DNA from: Nonomuraea montanisoli
GTDB taxonomy: Bacteria; Actinomycetota; Actinomycetes; Streptosporangiales; Streptosporangiaceae
Direction: 5' to 3'
NCBI RefSeq assembly: GCF_013363975.1
Contig: NZ_JABWGN010000006.1
Span: 124,001-188,000, forward strand
DNA: 64,000 nt
The notes under the pieces are model-generated. The model worked only from the letters and a program-made list of their open reading frames with translations. It had not been told where the DNA came from and made no database searches. Positions 34,995 through 43,503 of this stretch are shown here, piece after piece. The number at the start of each line of letters is the position of its first letter. The stretch's first letter is position 1. The translations under genes were made by a program, and so were the position numbers.

Positions 34995-35648
34995 GGGGCG
35001 GCGGGCCCGCACGCCGAGGATCACCGGCGTGGGCCCGTCGCCCTCGGCGAACGCCTCCAGCGCCAGCCCCGCCTCCAGGAACGCCCCCAGCAGCTCCGCC
35101 AGCGGCCAGTGACTCGCGCCCACCTTGTCGCGGATGCCCTGGTCCGTCCATGACTTCTTGGTCCAGTGGCCGTCGAGGTAGCCGGGCCGGACCACGATCG
35201 CCTCCGGATCGGCGCGGTCGGCGAACCCGCCGCAGAAGCACGGATGCACGCCGACGTGCACCAGCGCCCCGCCCGGCCGCAGCACCCTGGCCGCTTCCCG
35301 CAGCACGGCCGGGTAGGCCGGCATGTCGGTGTGGACCATCAGCGCCGCGACCGCCGGCAGGGACCCGTCGCGGAACGGCAGGCGCGCCGCGTCGCCCCGC
35401 ACGACCGGCAGGCGCGGCCTGGCGTGGCGCAGCATCCCGGCCGACAGGTCGACGCCCACCGGCGTCCAGCCCAGGTCGCGCAGGACGCCGGCGTGGACGC
35501 CGGTGCCGCAGCCGATCTCCAGACACGCGCCCTCGCCGCGGCCCAGGAGGCCGGCCAGCACCCGGCGCTGCCCCAGCGGGTCGTCCGCGTTCCTGGGCAG
35601 GAACTCGGACTCGTACCAGTCGGCGATCTCGTCGTAGGCGGCCCTCAT
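34992..35648 (-). CDS. Class I SAM-dependent methyltransferase
   Basis: Protein of 218 residues with motif I CLEIGCGTGVHAGVL (SAM binding), a second acidic motif VGVDLSAGMLRHA, VVRGDAARLPF and a post-motif PGGALVHVGVHP. The order fits small-molecule methyltransferases of the UbiE/Methyltransf_11 type. The substrate is unknown. A nearby Cys and Phe-rich loop (GVHPCFCGGFADR) is unusual. The ATG at 35648 is followed by RAAYDEIADWYESEF, a normal start for this family. Confidence 0.87.
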   Translation of the reverse strand: MRAAYDEIADWYESEFLPRNADDPLGQRRVLAGLLGRGEGACLEIGCGTGVHAGVLRDLGWTPVGVDLSAGMLRHARPRLPVVRGDAARLPFRDGSLPAVAALMVHTDMPAYPAVLREAARVLRPGGALVHVGVHPCFCGGFADRADPEAIVVRPGYLDGHWTKKSWTDQGIRDKVGASHWPLAELLGAFLEAGLALEAFAEGDGPTPVILGVRARRP

Positions 35649-35721
35649 GCCACCATTCAGCCCGAGGCCCGCGCCCGCGCCAACGGGTTCCGCTGAAGGC
35701 TGATCGCCGGCGGGGGCGAGG

Positions 35722-36678
35722 TCAGGGGGTGAAGCCCGCGATGGCGGACATGATCGCGTCGCGCATCGTCTCGCTGCCCGTGTGGCCGGAGTCGTCCACC
35801 ACGACGAGCCGCGCGTCCGGCCACGCCTGGGTGAGCTGCCACGCGTTCTCCAGCGGCGCCCCCAGGTCGAACCGGCCGTGGACGATCACCCCGGGGATGC
35901 CGGCCAGCCGGTGGGCGTCGCGCAGCAGGGCGCCCTCCTCCAGCCACGCGCCGTTGGCGAAATAGTGGGAGCAGATCCGGACGAAGGCCACCTGGGCGTC
36001 GGAGGGGCGGTCGCTGTAGGCGTCGCGCTTGCCGTTCGGCTCCAGGGAGATGACCGCGTCCTCCCAGGCCAGCCAGTCCTGGGCGGCCTTGGCGCGCACC
36101 TGCGGGTCGGGGTCGCTCACGAGCCGGTGGTACGCGGCCAGCAGGTCCGGCAGGTCGCCGTCGCGCTGGTCCTCCGGCACCCCCGCGCGGAAGCGCTGCC
36201 ACTCCTCGGGGAAGAACCGGCCCACGCCCCGGTACAGCCAGTCGATCTCGTACCGGCGGGTCATGGTGGCGGCCACCATGACGATCTCCGACACCCGCTC
36301 GGGGTGCGCCTCGGCGTAGGCCAGCATGAGCGTGGACCCCCACGAGCCGCCGTAGAGCAGCCAGCGCTCGACGCCCAGGTGCTCGCGCAGCCGTTCCATG
36401 TCGGCCACCAGGTGCTGCGTGGTGTTGGTGCTCAGGTCGGCCGCCGGGTCGGAGGCGTGCGGCAGGCTGCGCCCGCAGTTGCGCTGGTCGAACAGGATGA
36501 TCCGGTAGTGCTCGGGGTCGAACGTGCGGCGCGCGTTCGTCGAGCAGCCCGACCCGGGGCCGCCGTGGACGACGAGTGCCGGCTTGCCCGCGGGGTTGCC
36601 GCAGACCTCCCAGTAGACGAGGTGGCCGTCGCCGGTGTCGAGGTGGCCGTGGTCGTACGGCTCGATCGGTGGAAGCAT
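35722..36678 (-). CDS. pip: Prolyl aminopeptidase (proline iminopeptidase, S33)
   Basis: Protein of 318 residues releasing N-terminal proline from peptides. The alpha/beta-hydrolase motifs of family S33 are all present: HGGPGSGC (oxyanion hole), FDQRNCGRS, GGSWGSTLMLAYA (nucleophile Ser), GRFDLGAPL (acid Asp) and SGHTGSE (His). MLPPIEPYDHG is the usual N-terminus, so ATG at 36676-36678 was chosen. A TATCTT box lies six bases upstream without a ribosome-binding site, suggesting a leaderless mRNA. Confidence 0.92.
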   Translation of the reverse strand: MLPPIEPYDHGHLDTGDGHLVYWEVCGNPAGKPALVVHGGPGSGCSTNARRTFDPEHYRIILFDQRNCGRSLPHASDPAADLSTNTTQHLVADMERLREHLGVERWLLYGGSWGSTLMLAYAEAHPERVSEIVMVAATMTRRYEIDWLYRGVGRFFPEEWQRFRAGVPEDQRDGDLPDLLAAYHRLVSDPDPQVRAKAAQDWLAWEDAVISLEPNGKRDAYSDRPSDAQVAFVRICSHYFANGAWLEEGALLRDAHRLAGIPGVIVHGRFDLGAPLENAWQLTQAWPDARLVVVDDSGHTGSETMRDAIMSAIAGFTP

Positions 36679-36684
36679 CCGACC

Positions 36685-36690
36685 AAGATA
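36685..36690 (-). promoter_or_regulatory. -10 box for a leaderless iminopeptidase transcript
   Basis: TATCTT on the minus strand ends six bases before the ATG. The spacing places the transcript start at the first codon. This is an inference from spacing and from the missing Shine-Dalgarno sequence. Confidence 0.4.
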
Positions 36691-36848
36691 CAACAGCGCT
36701 GTCATATCGCTGGGACGGCTGCCGCGAGACCTGCCCCGGGTCGTGGCTGCCCGAGCCCGTGATCGAGGACGCCCCCGCCGGGAACGGGCCGTGACGCTCG
36801 TCGGCGAGGCGACCGCGCCGCCGCCTTCCGCTGAGCGAGCGCGGCCGG

Positions 36849-37430
36849 TCAGGCCGCGACGTGCCGCGGGAGGTCGAGGACGTGCTCGGCCAGTTCGCGG
36901 GCGGACGCCGCGGGGTCCGTGCCGGGCCGGGTGGCTCCGGCCGCCAGGGCGCCGTCGACGAGCAGGAGAAGCTGGGTGGCGGCGTGCTCCGGCCGCGGAT
37001 GGGCGAGCCGGCGGAGCTCGTCCTCCAGGAGCCGGTGGACGCACTCGCGGTACTCACGCGTCACGGCGTGCCCGGGATGGGCGGGGTCGGCCAGGGCGAG
37101 GTCGGCGGCGAGGTAGCGGCAGCCGCGGAAGTCCGGCGTGTCGATGGCCTCGGCGAGCCCGTCGAAGACGGCCAGCAGCCGGGCGCGCGGGTCGTCGCCG
37201 GCGCCCCGCATGGTCAGCCGGTACCACTCCTCGTCCTCGGCGGTGGTGAGCCGCAGCACCTCCACGATCAGCCCGTCCTTGCCGCCGAAGTGCTCGTACA
37301 GCGAGCGCCGGGCCACGTTGGCGGCCTTCAGCAGCGCGTCGACGCCGACGGCCATCCCCTGGGTGTAGGTCAGCCGGCGGGCGGCGTCCAGCAGGCGTTC
37401 GCGCGGCCCCGGCGCGGTGCGTGTGGTCAT
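36849..37430 (-). CDS. TetR-family transcriptional regulator
   Basis: Protein of 193 residues with the N-terminal TetR domain (about 10-57; RERLLDAARRLTYTQGMAVGVDALLKAANVA, RRSLYEHFGGKDGLIVEVL) and a C-terminal domain with the DFRGCRYLAADLAL motif typical of the LmrA/YxaF-like group. It is divergent from a SnoaL-like gene across 88 bp holding palindromes, so it probably represses that gene and itself. Confidence 0.9.
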   Translation of the reverse strand: MTTRTAPGPRERLLDAARRLTYTQGMAVGVDALLKAANVARRSLYEHFGGKDGLIVEVLRLTTAEDEEWYRLTMRGAGDDPRARLLAVFDGLAEAIDTPDFRGCRYLAADLALADPAHPGHAVTREYRECVHRLLEDELRRLAHPRPEHAATQLLLLVDGALAAGATRPGTDPAASARELAEHVLDLPRHVAA

Positions 37431-37484
37431 GGTGTCAGCCTGCCACCCCTTGACGGGTAGATCAACCGTTCTATATGGTTTGAG

Positions 37485-37500
37485 TAGACCGAACGATCTA
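37485..37500. promoter_or_regulatory. Candidate TetR operator
   Basis: TAGACCGAACGATCTA is an imperfect 16-bp palindrome (TAGA-CG-CG-TCTA pairs). A related ACCGTTCTATATGGT lies at 37465-37479. Both sit between the divergent TetR and SnoaL-like genes. Confidence 0.55.
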
Positions 37501-37518
37501 TCTACCGAGGAATCCATC

Positions 37519-37917
37519 ATGGCGCTCCGCACCACCACCGAGGTCATCGACCGTTTCAACCACGCCTTCACCGGACGCGACGCCGACGCGCTGACCGACA
37601 TCGTCGGTGAGGACTGCGTCATGGAGTCGGTCCAGCCGGCGCCCACCGGGGAGCGCGTCGAGGGTCGCGCCGCCTGCCTGGCGTGGTGGCGCGCGCTGGT
37701 CGAGGACCACACGACGCGGTTCGAGCCGCAGGAGGTCATCGTCGCGGGCGAGCGGGCCACGATCCGCTGGCGCTACCACTTCGGCGCCGGCCCGGCCGAC
37801 TGGGTCGAGGGCGTGAACCTCATGCGCGTCCGCGACGGCCTCATCGTCGAGGCCCTCGGCTACAGCAAGACCGCGGGCGAGGTCCCGCTGGCCGCCGAAT
37901 CGGGCCTCGACGACTGA
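37519..37917 (+). CDS. SnoaL-like (NTF2-fold) protein
   Basis: Protein of 132 residues forming a full single NTF2-like domain: TEVIDRFNHAFTGRDADALTDIVGEDCVMESV, GRAACLAWWRALVED and NLMRVRDGLIVEALGYSKT. Polyketide cyclases, isomerases and small binding proteins share this fold, so the function is open. It is the likely target of the divergent TetR protein. GAGGAA precedes the ATG. Confidence 0.85.
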   Translation: MALRTTTEVIDRFNHAFTGRDADALTDIVGEDCVMESVQPAPTGERVEGRAACLAWWRALVEDHTTRFEPQEVIVAGERATIRWRYHFGAGPADWVEGVNLMRVRDGLIVEALGYSKTAGEVPLAAESGLDD

Positions 37918-37940
37918 GACGGGCCGAGAAGGGGAGGCTG

Positions 37941-39578
37941 TCAGTTCACGCGGGTGACCCGGCCCAGGGCCGGGGCCGCCAGCGGGCTCCTGGCCCGGAG
38001 GTAGGACTCGAAGGCCTCGATGTCGCGGATTTTCTCCACCCGCTCGGTGCCCTCGGTCAGCACGGAGAAGCCGTCGCCGCCGCTCGCGATGAAGGAGTTG
38101 GCGGTCAGGCGGTACTTCGCGGCCGGGTCGACGACGGTCCCGTTCAGCTTGACGGTGGCCGGGTCGATCCTGTCGCACGCGGGCTTGGCGTTGTCGTAGG
38201 TGTAGGTGAGCCCCTGCGAGACGCCGAGCACGCGGGCGGTCTTCTGGCCGCACCACTGCTGCTCCAGCAGTCGCTCCACCTGCGTGCCGGTCAGGGTCAT
38301 GGTGACCAGGTTGTTCCTGAACTGCTGCACGCGCATGGCCTCACCGTGGGTGACCAGGTTGGGCAGGTCGTTGCCGGTCGCCGAGACGACCAGGTCGCCG
38401 CCGATGCCGCCGCCGTACGGAGGCTGGACCGCGATCTGGGCGCCGCCGTTCTCCGGCGCCGAGGTGGCGAAGAGCCTGGCGTCGGCCAGGGCGTGGCCCA
38501 TCGTGGACTCACCGGCCGCGTTCCTGACCGCCGTGAGGTCGCCGGTGATCATGCCGACCGGCTTGTCCAACCGACGGTGAGCCTCCTCCTCGCTCTTGCG
38601 GCGCAGCACGGAGATCGGCCCGTAGGGCTTGATGTCGTGGGTGACCGTGATGTTCTCCGCCTTCGCCGTGACCGGGTTGCCGGTGGCGCGGTCGACGGTG
38701 AGGTTGATCCGCGTGACCTCGCGGCTGAAGCCCGACGTCTGGGTGACGGGGATGCCGTTGATCGTGCAGTTGTAGGCGTTGTGCGTGTGGGCGGAGACGA
38801 CGGCGTCCACCTCGGGGTCGAGCTTGGCGACGATGTCCTTCACCGGTCCGACCAGGTTGTTGCACTGGTTGGGCAGGCCGCCGCCGGTCTGGCCGCCGCC
38901 CTGGTGGAGCAGCACGACGATGGTGTGCACGCCCTTGGCCTTGAGCTCCGCGACGTAGGCGTTGACGGTCTCGGCCTCGTCCCGGCCCTCCAGGGGCGCG
39001 GTGGGCGAGGGCGCCTCGAAGAGCGAGTTCTTGTGGGTCAGCCCGATGATGCCGACCTTGACGCCACGTACCTCCTTGACGAGGTAGGGGTCGAAGGCGG
39101 GCTTGCCCGTGGTGGTGTCGACGATGTTGGCGCCCAGCAGGGGGAAGGAGGCGCCCTTGAAGCCCGGCACGCTGCACCCTTCGATCGGGTGGCAGCCGCC
39201 GTTCTCCAGCCTGCGCAGCTCGCTCAGGCCGCGGTCGAACTCGTGGTTGCCGACGCTGGAGGCGTCCAGGCGCATCAGGTTGAGCGCCTGGATGGCCGGC
39301 TCGTCGTTCATGACGGCCGAGGCGGGGCTGCTGATGATGTTGTCGCCCGCGGCCAGGCGGAGGGTGCCGTGCGGGTTGTCCTTCTGCAGCCGGTCCATGT
39401 GAGCCGCGAGGTACTCGGCTCCGCCCGCCTCGACGGGGCCTTCCGGGGTCATGGCGAAGCTCGAGGGGAGGGACGAGTGGAAGTCGTTGAAGGTCAGTAA
39501 CTGGATGTCCACCGCGTCGGCGCGGGCGGGCAGCAGACTGGTGCTGCCGAGCACGAGCGCCATGAGGAGGTTGCGCAT
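37941..39578 (-). CDS. Secreted 5'-nucleotidase / metallophosphoesterase
   Basis: Protein of 545 residues with a signal peptide (about 1-22, ending ARADA) and the two-domain nucleotidase plan. The metallophosphoesterase part shows FNDFHSS (metal Asp-x-His), LAAGDNIISS, SVGNHEFDRG and VVSAHTHNAYNC; the C-terminal nucleotide-binding domain shows GGAQIAVQPPYGGGIGGDLV and LTANSFIASGGDGFSVL. It should dephosphorylate nucleotides outside the cell to scavenge phosphate and nucleosides. The seventh residue of the mature part is encoded by a rare TTA codon (39498-39500). The divergent region may include a Pho-type site, but only one weak half-site is visible. Confidence 0.9.
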   Translation of the reverse strand: MRNLLMALVLGSTSLLPARADAVDIQLLTFNDFHSSLPSSFAMTPEGPVEAGGAEYLAAHMDRLQKDNPHGTLRLAAGDNIISSPASAVMNDEPAIQALNLMRLDASSVGNHEFDRGLSELRRLENGGCHPIEGCSVPGFKGASFPLLGANIVDTTTGKPAFDPYLVKEVRGVKVGIIGLTHKNSLFEAPSPTAPLEGRDEAETVNAYVAELKAKGVHTIVVLLHQGGGQTGGGLPNQCNNLVGPVKDIVAKLDPEVDAVVSAHTHNAYNCTINGIPVTQTSGFSREVTRINLTVDRATGNPVTAKAENITVTHDIKPYGPISVLRRKSEEEAHRRLDKPVGMITGDLTAVRNAAGESTMGHALADARLFATSAPENGGAQIAVQPPYGGGIGGDLVVSATGNDLPNLVTHGEAMRVQQFRNNLVTMTLTGTQVERLLEQQWCGQKTARVLGVSQGLTYTYDNAKPACDRIDPATVKLNGTVVDPAAKYRLTANSFIASGGDGFSVLTEGTERVEKIRDIEAFESYLRARSPLAAPALGRVTRVN

Positions 39579-39675
39579 GGCGTCGAAAGTGACATAGTCC
39601 CAGCAACTCCCGCAAGGGGGAAAATTTCTAACATCGCATGTCGAATGTGAACTATTGACATACCTGCCGGGAAGC

Positions 39676-39690
39676 GGGAGGGTTCCTCCC
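39676..39690 (+). promoter_or_regulatory. Hairpin that covers the ribosome-binding site of the RpiR gene
   Basis: GGGAGG (39676-39681) pairs perfectly with CCTCCC (39685-39690) around GTT, directly before the ATG at 39691. The Shine-Dalgarno sequence is thus closed in a short stem that touches the start codon. It may damp or regulate translation of the repressor. Confidence 0.55.
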
Positions 39691-40554
39691 ATGTCACCGA
39701 TCCTGGCCAGAATCCGGGGGGTCGAGCCCACCCTCACCGCGGCCCACCGGCGCATCGCCGAGACGATCCTCGCGGAGCCCGCCGTCGTGGCCGCCTCGAC
39801 CATCGGCGAGCTGGCGGAGCGGTGCGGCACCTCACTCACCACCATCACCCGCTTCTGCCGCGAGCTGGGCCTGGCCGGCTACCCCGAGCTCAGGCTGGCG
39901 CTGGCGGCCGAGCTCGGCCGCAACGACGCGACCCCGCGCGAACAGAGCCTGATCGCCTTCTCGCCGGACGACCCCGCCAGCCTCGTGCTGCGCAGCCTGC
40001 TGGCCAGCGACCTGCGCGCCATGGAGGAGACGGCGGCCCAGCTCGACCTGGAGGCGGTGGACCGGGCCGTCTCCGCCCTGGTCCGCGCCAGGTTCATCGA
40101 CTTCTTCGCGGTCGCCGGCAGCGCCGGCGTGGCCATGGACCTGCACCTGCGGCTGCACGCCGTCGGCCGGCCGTGCGCGCTGTGGACCGACGTGCACAAC
40201 GCCGTCTGCAGCGCCAACGCGCGCGACGAGCGCGACGTGGCGGTCGGCATCTCCCACTCGGGCACCACGGCCGAGGTCGTCGAGCCGCTGACCATCGCCC
40301 GGGAACGCGGCGCCACCACGATCGCGATCACCAACTTCCCCCGCAGCCCGCTGGCCGAGGCCGCCGACATCGTCCTGACCACCGCCGCGCAGGACACCCC
40401 CTTCCGCGCGGGCGGGGTGGCCGCCCGCCACACCCAGATGCTCGTCCTGGACTGCCTCTACATCGGAGTCGTCCAGCGCACCCACGAGACCAGCGACCAG
40501 CTCCTGACGGCCGCCACCGACGCGGTCGCCAAGCACCGCCTGCCCCCACGCTAG
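39691..40554 (+). CDS. RpiR/MurR-family transcriptional regulator with SIS domain
   Basis: Protein of 287 residues. The N-terminal helix-turn-helix (about 1-77; TLTAAHRRIAETILAEPAVVAASTIGELAERCGTSLTTITRF) is followed by a sugar-isomerase (SIS) domain (about 110-265) that binds phosphosugars: FAVAGSAGVAMDLHLRL, GISHSGTTAEVVEPLTIARERGATTIAITN. It is the first gene of the amino-sugar operon and the likely repressor of it. The upstream hairpin covers its ribosome-binding site. Confidence 0.9.
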   Translation: MSPILARIRGVEPTLTAAHRRIAETILAEPAVVAASTIGELAERCGTSLTTITRFCRELGLAGYPELRLALAAELGRNDATPREQSLIAFSPDDPASLVLRSLLASDLRAMEETAAQLDLEAVDRAVSALVRARFIDFFAVAGSAGVAMDLHLRLHAVGRPCALWTDVHNAVCSANARDERDVAVGISHSGTTAEVVEPLTIARERGATTIAITNFPRSPLAEAADIVLTTAAQDTPFRAGGVAARHTQMLVLDCLYIGVVQRTHETSDQLLTAATDAVAKHRLPPR

Positions 40555-40563
40555 GAGCCCCTC

Positions 40564-41802
40564 ATGCGCCTCGCCGCCTCCGCCGCTGTCGCGCTGGCGA
40601 TAGCCGTCACCGCCTGTGCCCCTTCGACCACCCCCCGTACGGGCGGGGGCAAGGTCACCCTCTCGGTCTGGGGATGGGGTCCCGAGGCCAACTACGACAA
40701 GATGTTCGCCGAGTACGAGAAGGCCAACCCCGGCGTCGACGTCGACGCCCGCTCCTTCACCACCGCCACCGAGTACGACACGATCCTGTCCACCGGCCTG
40801 GCCGGCGACAACGGCCCCGACCTGGCCTGGCTGCGCGCCGGCGCCAACCTGCAGCCGCTCGTCGAGGCCGGCCGGCTGCTCCCGCTCGACGCCAAGGACG
40901 TGCCCGGCCTGGCCGACTACGACGAGAAGGTCCTGCGCTACGCCAAGGGCGACAAGGACGGCAAGGTGTACGGCGTGCCGTTCGCCGTGCAGACGCTGCA
41001 GGTGATCTACAACAAGAAGATCTTCGCCGACAACGGCATCACCCCGCCGAAGACCTACGACGAGATGATCTCCTCCGCCGAGAAGCTCAAGGCCAAGGGC
41101 ATCATCCCGTTCGCCTTCGGCGGCAAGGACGACTGGATGCTGCCGGTCGTGGCGAGCATCTTCGGCACCGCCCGCTGGGGCGGCGACGCGTTCATCGCCT
41201 CCGTCAAGGCCAAGCAGAAGAAGTTCGCCGACCCGCGCTTCGTCGCGGGCATCGACCAGCTCAACAAGCTCAAGCCGTACTTCCCCGAGAACGCCGCCGG
41301 CGTCTCCTACACCGACGCGCAGATCCTGTTCTCCTCCGGCAAGGCCGCCATGTTCCCCGGGGGCCTGTGGGAGCTGAACTTCTTCGGCGAGAACGCCAAG
41401 GGCGTCGAGCTGGGCGTCTTCACGCCGCCCGTGCCCGAGGGCCAGGGCCTCATGCCCGGCTTCACCGACGGCTCGTACGGCATCAACGTCAAGACCAAGC
41501 ACAAGGCCGAGGCGCTGAAGTTCGCCGCCTGGCTGGCCTCCAAGAACTACGGCCAGCTCTTCACCGACACGTTGCGCGTCTTCTCCGCCGTCCCCGGCGT
41601 CACGCCCAAGGACCCCCTCCTCGGGGAGGTCTCCACCACCTTCGAGCAGCACGGCGCGACCTACTTCATGAACGAGTTCGCCTACGGCAACCCCTCGTCG
41701 GCCGCCGTGTTCTCCAAGGCGCTGCAGGAGATGCTGCTGGGCCGCCTCACCGCCGAGCAGGCGGCGGAACAGCTCGACAAGAGCGTGTCCACATGGCTCT
41801 AG
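40564..41802 (+). CDS. ABC transporter sugar-binding lipoprotein
   Basis: Protein of 412 residues, a solute-binding protein of the carbohydrate type (SBP_bac_1). The lipobox VTAC gives Cys18. Typical motifs are VTLSVWGWGPEANYDKMFAEYEKANPGVDVD, PDLAWLRAGANLQPLVEAGRLLPLD and YGVPFAVQTLQVIYNKKIF. The substrate is probably an amino sugar or its oligomer, judged from the SIS and kinase genes downstream. The end overlaps the first permease gene by ten bases. Confidence 0.92.
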   Translation: MRLAASAAVALAIAVTACAPSTTPRTGGGKVTLSVWGWGPEANYDKMFAEYEKANPGVDVDARSFTTATEYDTILSTGLAGDNGPDLAWLRAGANLQPLVEAGRLLPLDAKDVPGLADYDEKVLRYAKGDKDGKVYGVPFAVQTLQVIYNKKIFADNGITPPKTYDEMISSAEKLKAKGIIPFAFGGKDDWMLPVVASIFGTARWGGDAFIASVKAKQKKFADPRFVAGIDQLNKLKPYFPENAAGVSYTDAQILFSSGKAAMFPGGLWELNFFGENAKGVELGVFTPPVPEGQGLMPGFTDGSYGINVKTKHKAEALKFAAWLASKNYGQLFTDTLRVFSAVPGVTPKDPLLGEVSTTFEQHGATYFMNEFAYGNPSSAAVFSKALQEMLLGRLTAEQAAEQLDKSVSTWL

Positions 41803-42692
41803 GCGTCCGGCGGGGCCAGGGAAGGAACCGCTCGTCGTACGTGTTCCTGATCCCCGCCTTCCTCCTCTACTCCGCCTTCGTCGTCTACCCGCTGTTCACC
41901 GGCCTGACCTACAGCTTCTTCACCTGGAAGGGCACGCTGCGCGACAGCTTCGCCGGGCTGGACAACTACGCCGGCCTGCTGTCGGGCGCCTTCCTCGACC
42001 AGCTCCTGCCCGCGCTGGGGCACAACGCCCTGCTCTTCGCCGGCACCATGCTCGTGCAGAACACGCTCGGCCTGGCCTTCGCGCTCGCGCTGTCCCGCGT
42101 GCGGCGCGGCAAGCGGGCGCTGCAGACCATGTTCGCCCTGCCGTACCTGGTCAACCCCCTGGTCATCGGCTACCTGTGGACCCTGCTGCTCAGCCCCGCC
42201 TTCGGCCCGGTCAACGCGCTGCTCAAGCCGCTCGGCCTGGCGATGCCATGGCTCGGCGACCCGGGCACCGCGCTGCCGACCGTCGTCGTCATCACCACCT
42301 GGCAGTGGGTGGGCTTCCCGATGCTGCTGTTCAGCGCCGCCCTCGGCGGCATCCCGCAGGAGTACGCCGAGGCCGCCAGGACCGACGGCGCCGGCTCCTG
42401 GCAGGTGCTCCGGCGGATCACGCTGCCGCTGCTCAGGCCGGCCATGGCCACCGTCACGATCCTCAGCTTCATCGGCAGCATGGGCACCTTCGCGCTGGTC
42501 TACGCGCTCGGCGGCTCCAACGGCGCCCCGGCGGGCGCGACCGACGTGCTCGGCCTGCTGTTCTACCGGACGGCGTTCGCCTCCGGGGACGTCAACGCGC
42601 TCGGCACCTCCTCGGCGCTGGCGGTCTTCATGTTCACCTTCATCTTCGGCTCGACGCTGCTGCTGGAGCGGGTCCTGAGGAGGAAGGCATGA
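41793..42692 (+). CDS. ABC sugar transporter permease 1
   Basis: Protein of 299 residues with six predicted membrane segments, starting at YVFLIPAFLLYSAFVVYPLF (about 16-35). The cytoplasmic EAA loop, EYAEAARTDGAGSWQVLRRI, which contacts the ATPase, is well conserved. It belongs to the MalF/UgpA-type permeases. No ATPase gene is in the operon, so a shared ATPase such as MsiK is likely, as in other actinomycetes. The gene overlaps both neighbours. Confidence 0.92.
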   Translation: MALGVRRGQGRNRSSYVFLIPAFLLYSAFVVYPLFTGLTYSFFTWKGTLRDSFAGLDNYAGLLSGAFLDQLLPALGHNALLFAGTMLVQNTLGLAFALALSRVRRGKRALQTMFALPYLVNPLVIGYLWTLLLSPAFGPVNALLKPLGLAMPWLGDPGTALPTVVVITTWQWVGFPMLLFSAALGGIPQEYAEAARTDGAGSWQVLRRITLPLLRPAMATVTILSFIGSMGTFALVYALGGSNGAPAGATDVLGLLFYRTAFASGDVNALGTSSALAVFMFTFIFGSTLLLERVLRRKA

Positions 42693-43492
42693 GGGCCTCG
42701 ATCGTCAAGGTCCTGCTGTGGGGCTACGCGGCCTTCTCCATGGCGCCGCTGGTCGTCATGCTGCTCAGCTCGTTCCGGCCCACCAGCGAGATCTTCGACC
42801 AGCCGATCGGCCCGCCCAGCGGGCTCGGCAACTACGTCAAGGCGTGGACGGAGGCGTCCTTCTCCACCTACGTCGTCAACTCGGCGGCCGTCGTGGTCGG
42901 CGCCGTGCTGCTGGGCGCCGTGGTCTCGCTGCTGGCCGCCTACCCGCTCGGACGCAGGGAGTTCCGGGGCCGCAGCATGTTCGCCGCCTACTTCATCTCC
43001 GGCATGACGCTGCCCGCCCACCTGGGCGTGCTGCCGCTGTTCTACCTGCTGGAGAGCATGGGCCTGGTGGACTCGCTGACCGGGCTGGTGCTGGTCTACG
43101 CGGCCGGGTCGGTCCCGTTCAACGTCTTCGTGCTGACCGCCTTCTTCCGCCAGCTCCCGCACGAGCTCGACGAGGCCGCCGCCCTGGACGGCGCCGGGCC
43201 GCTCGCGACCTTCTGGCACGTGATGCTGCCCCTGGTGCGGCCCGCGCTCGCGACCGTGGTGGTGTTCCAGTTCGTGCCGATCTGGAATGACTTCTTCTAC
43301 CCGCTGGTCCTGATGCGGGACGAGACCAAGCTGACCCTGCCGGTCGGTCTCACCCACTTCTTCGGCCAGTTCCAGAACGACTGGGGCACGCTCTTCGCCG
43401 GCCTGGTGATGACGACGATTCCCCTGGTCGTGCTCTTCGTCCTGGCCACGCGCCAGATCGTCGCCGGGCTGACCGCCGGCATGAACCGTTGA
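42689..43492 (+). CDS. ABC sugar transporter permease 2
   Basis: Protein of 267 residues of the MalG/UgpE type with six predicted membrane segments and the EAA loop ELDEAAALDGAGPLATFWHVM. The ATG overlaps the stop of permease 1 (ATGA). It completes the membrane channel of the transporter; the ATPase must come from elsewhere. Confidence 0.92.
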   Translation: MRASIVKVLLWGYAAFSMAPLVVMLLSSFRPTSEIFDQPIGPPSGLGNYVKAWTEASFSTYVVNSAAVVVGAVLLGAVVSLLAAYPLGRREFRGRSMFAAYFISGMTLPAHLGVLPLFYLLESMGLVDSLTGLVLVYAAGSVPFNVFVLTAFFRQLPHELDEAAALDGAGPLATFWHVMLPLVRPALATVVVFQFVPIWNDFFYPLVLMRDETKLTLPVGLTHFFGQFQNDWGTLFAGLVMTTIPLVVLFVLATRQIVAGLTAGMNR

Positions 43493-43503
43493 GGAACCCA
43501 TTC

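Noticed and set aside
39640..39662. Pho box for the 5'-nucleotidase gene
   Set aside because: Only one weak GTTCACA-like half-site is present on the minus strand; the second direct repeat needed for PhoP binding is missing.
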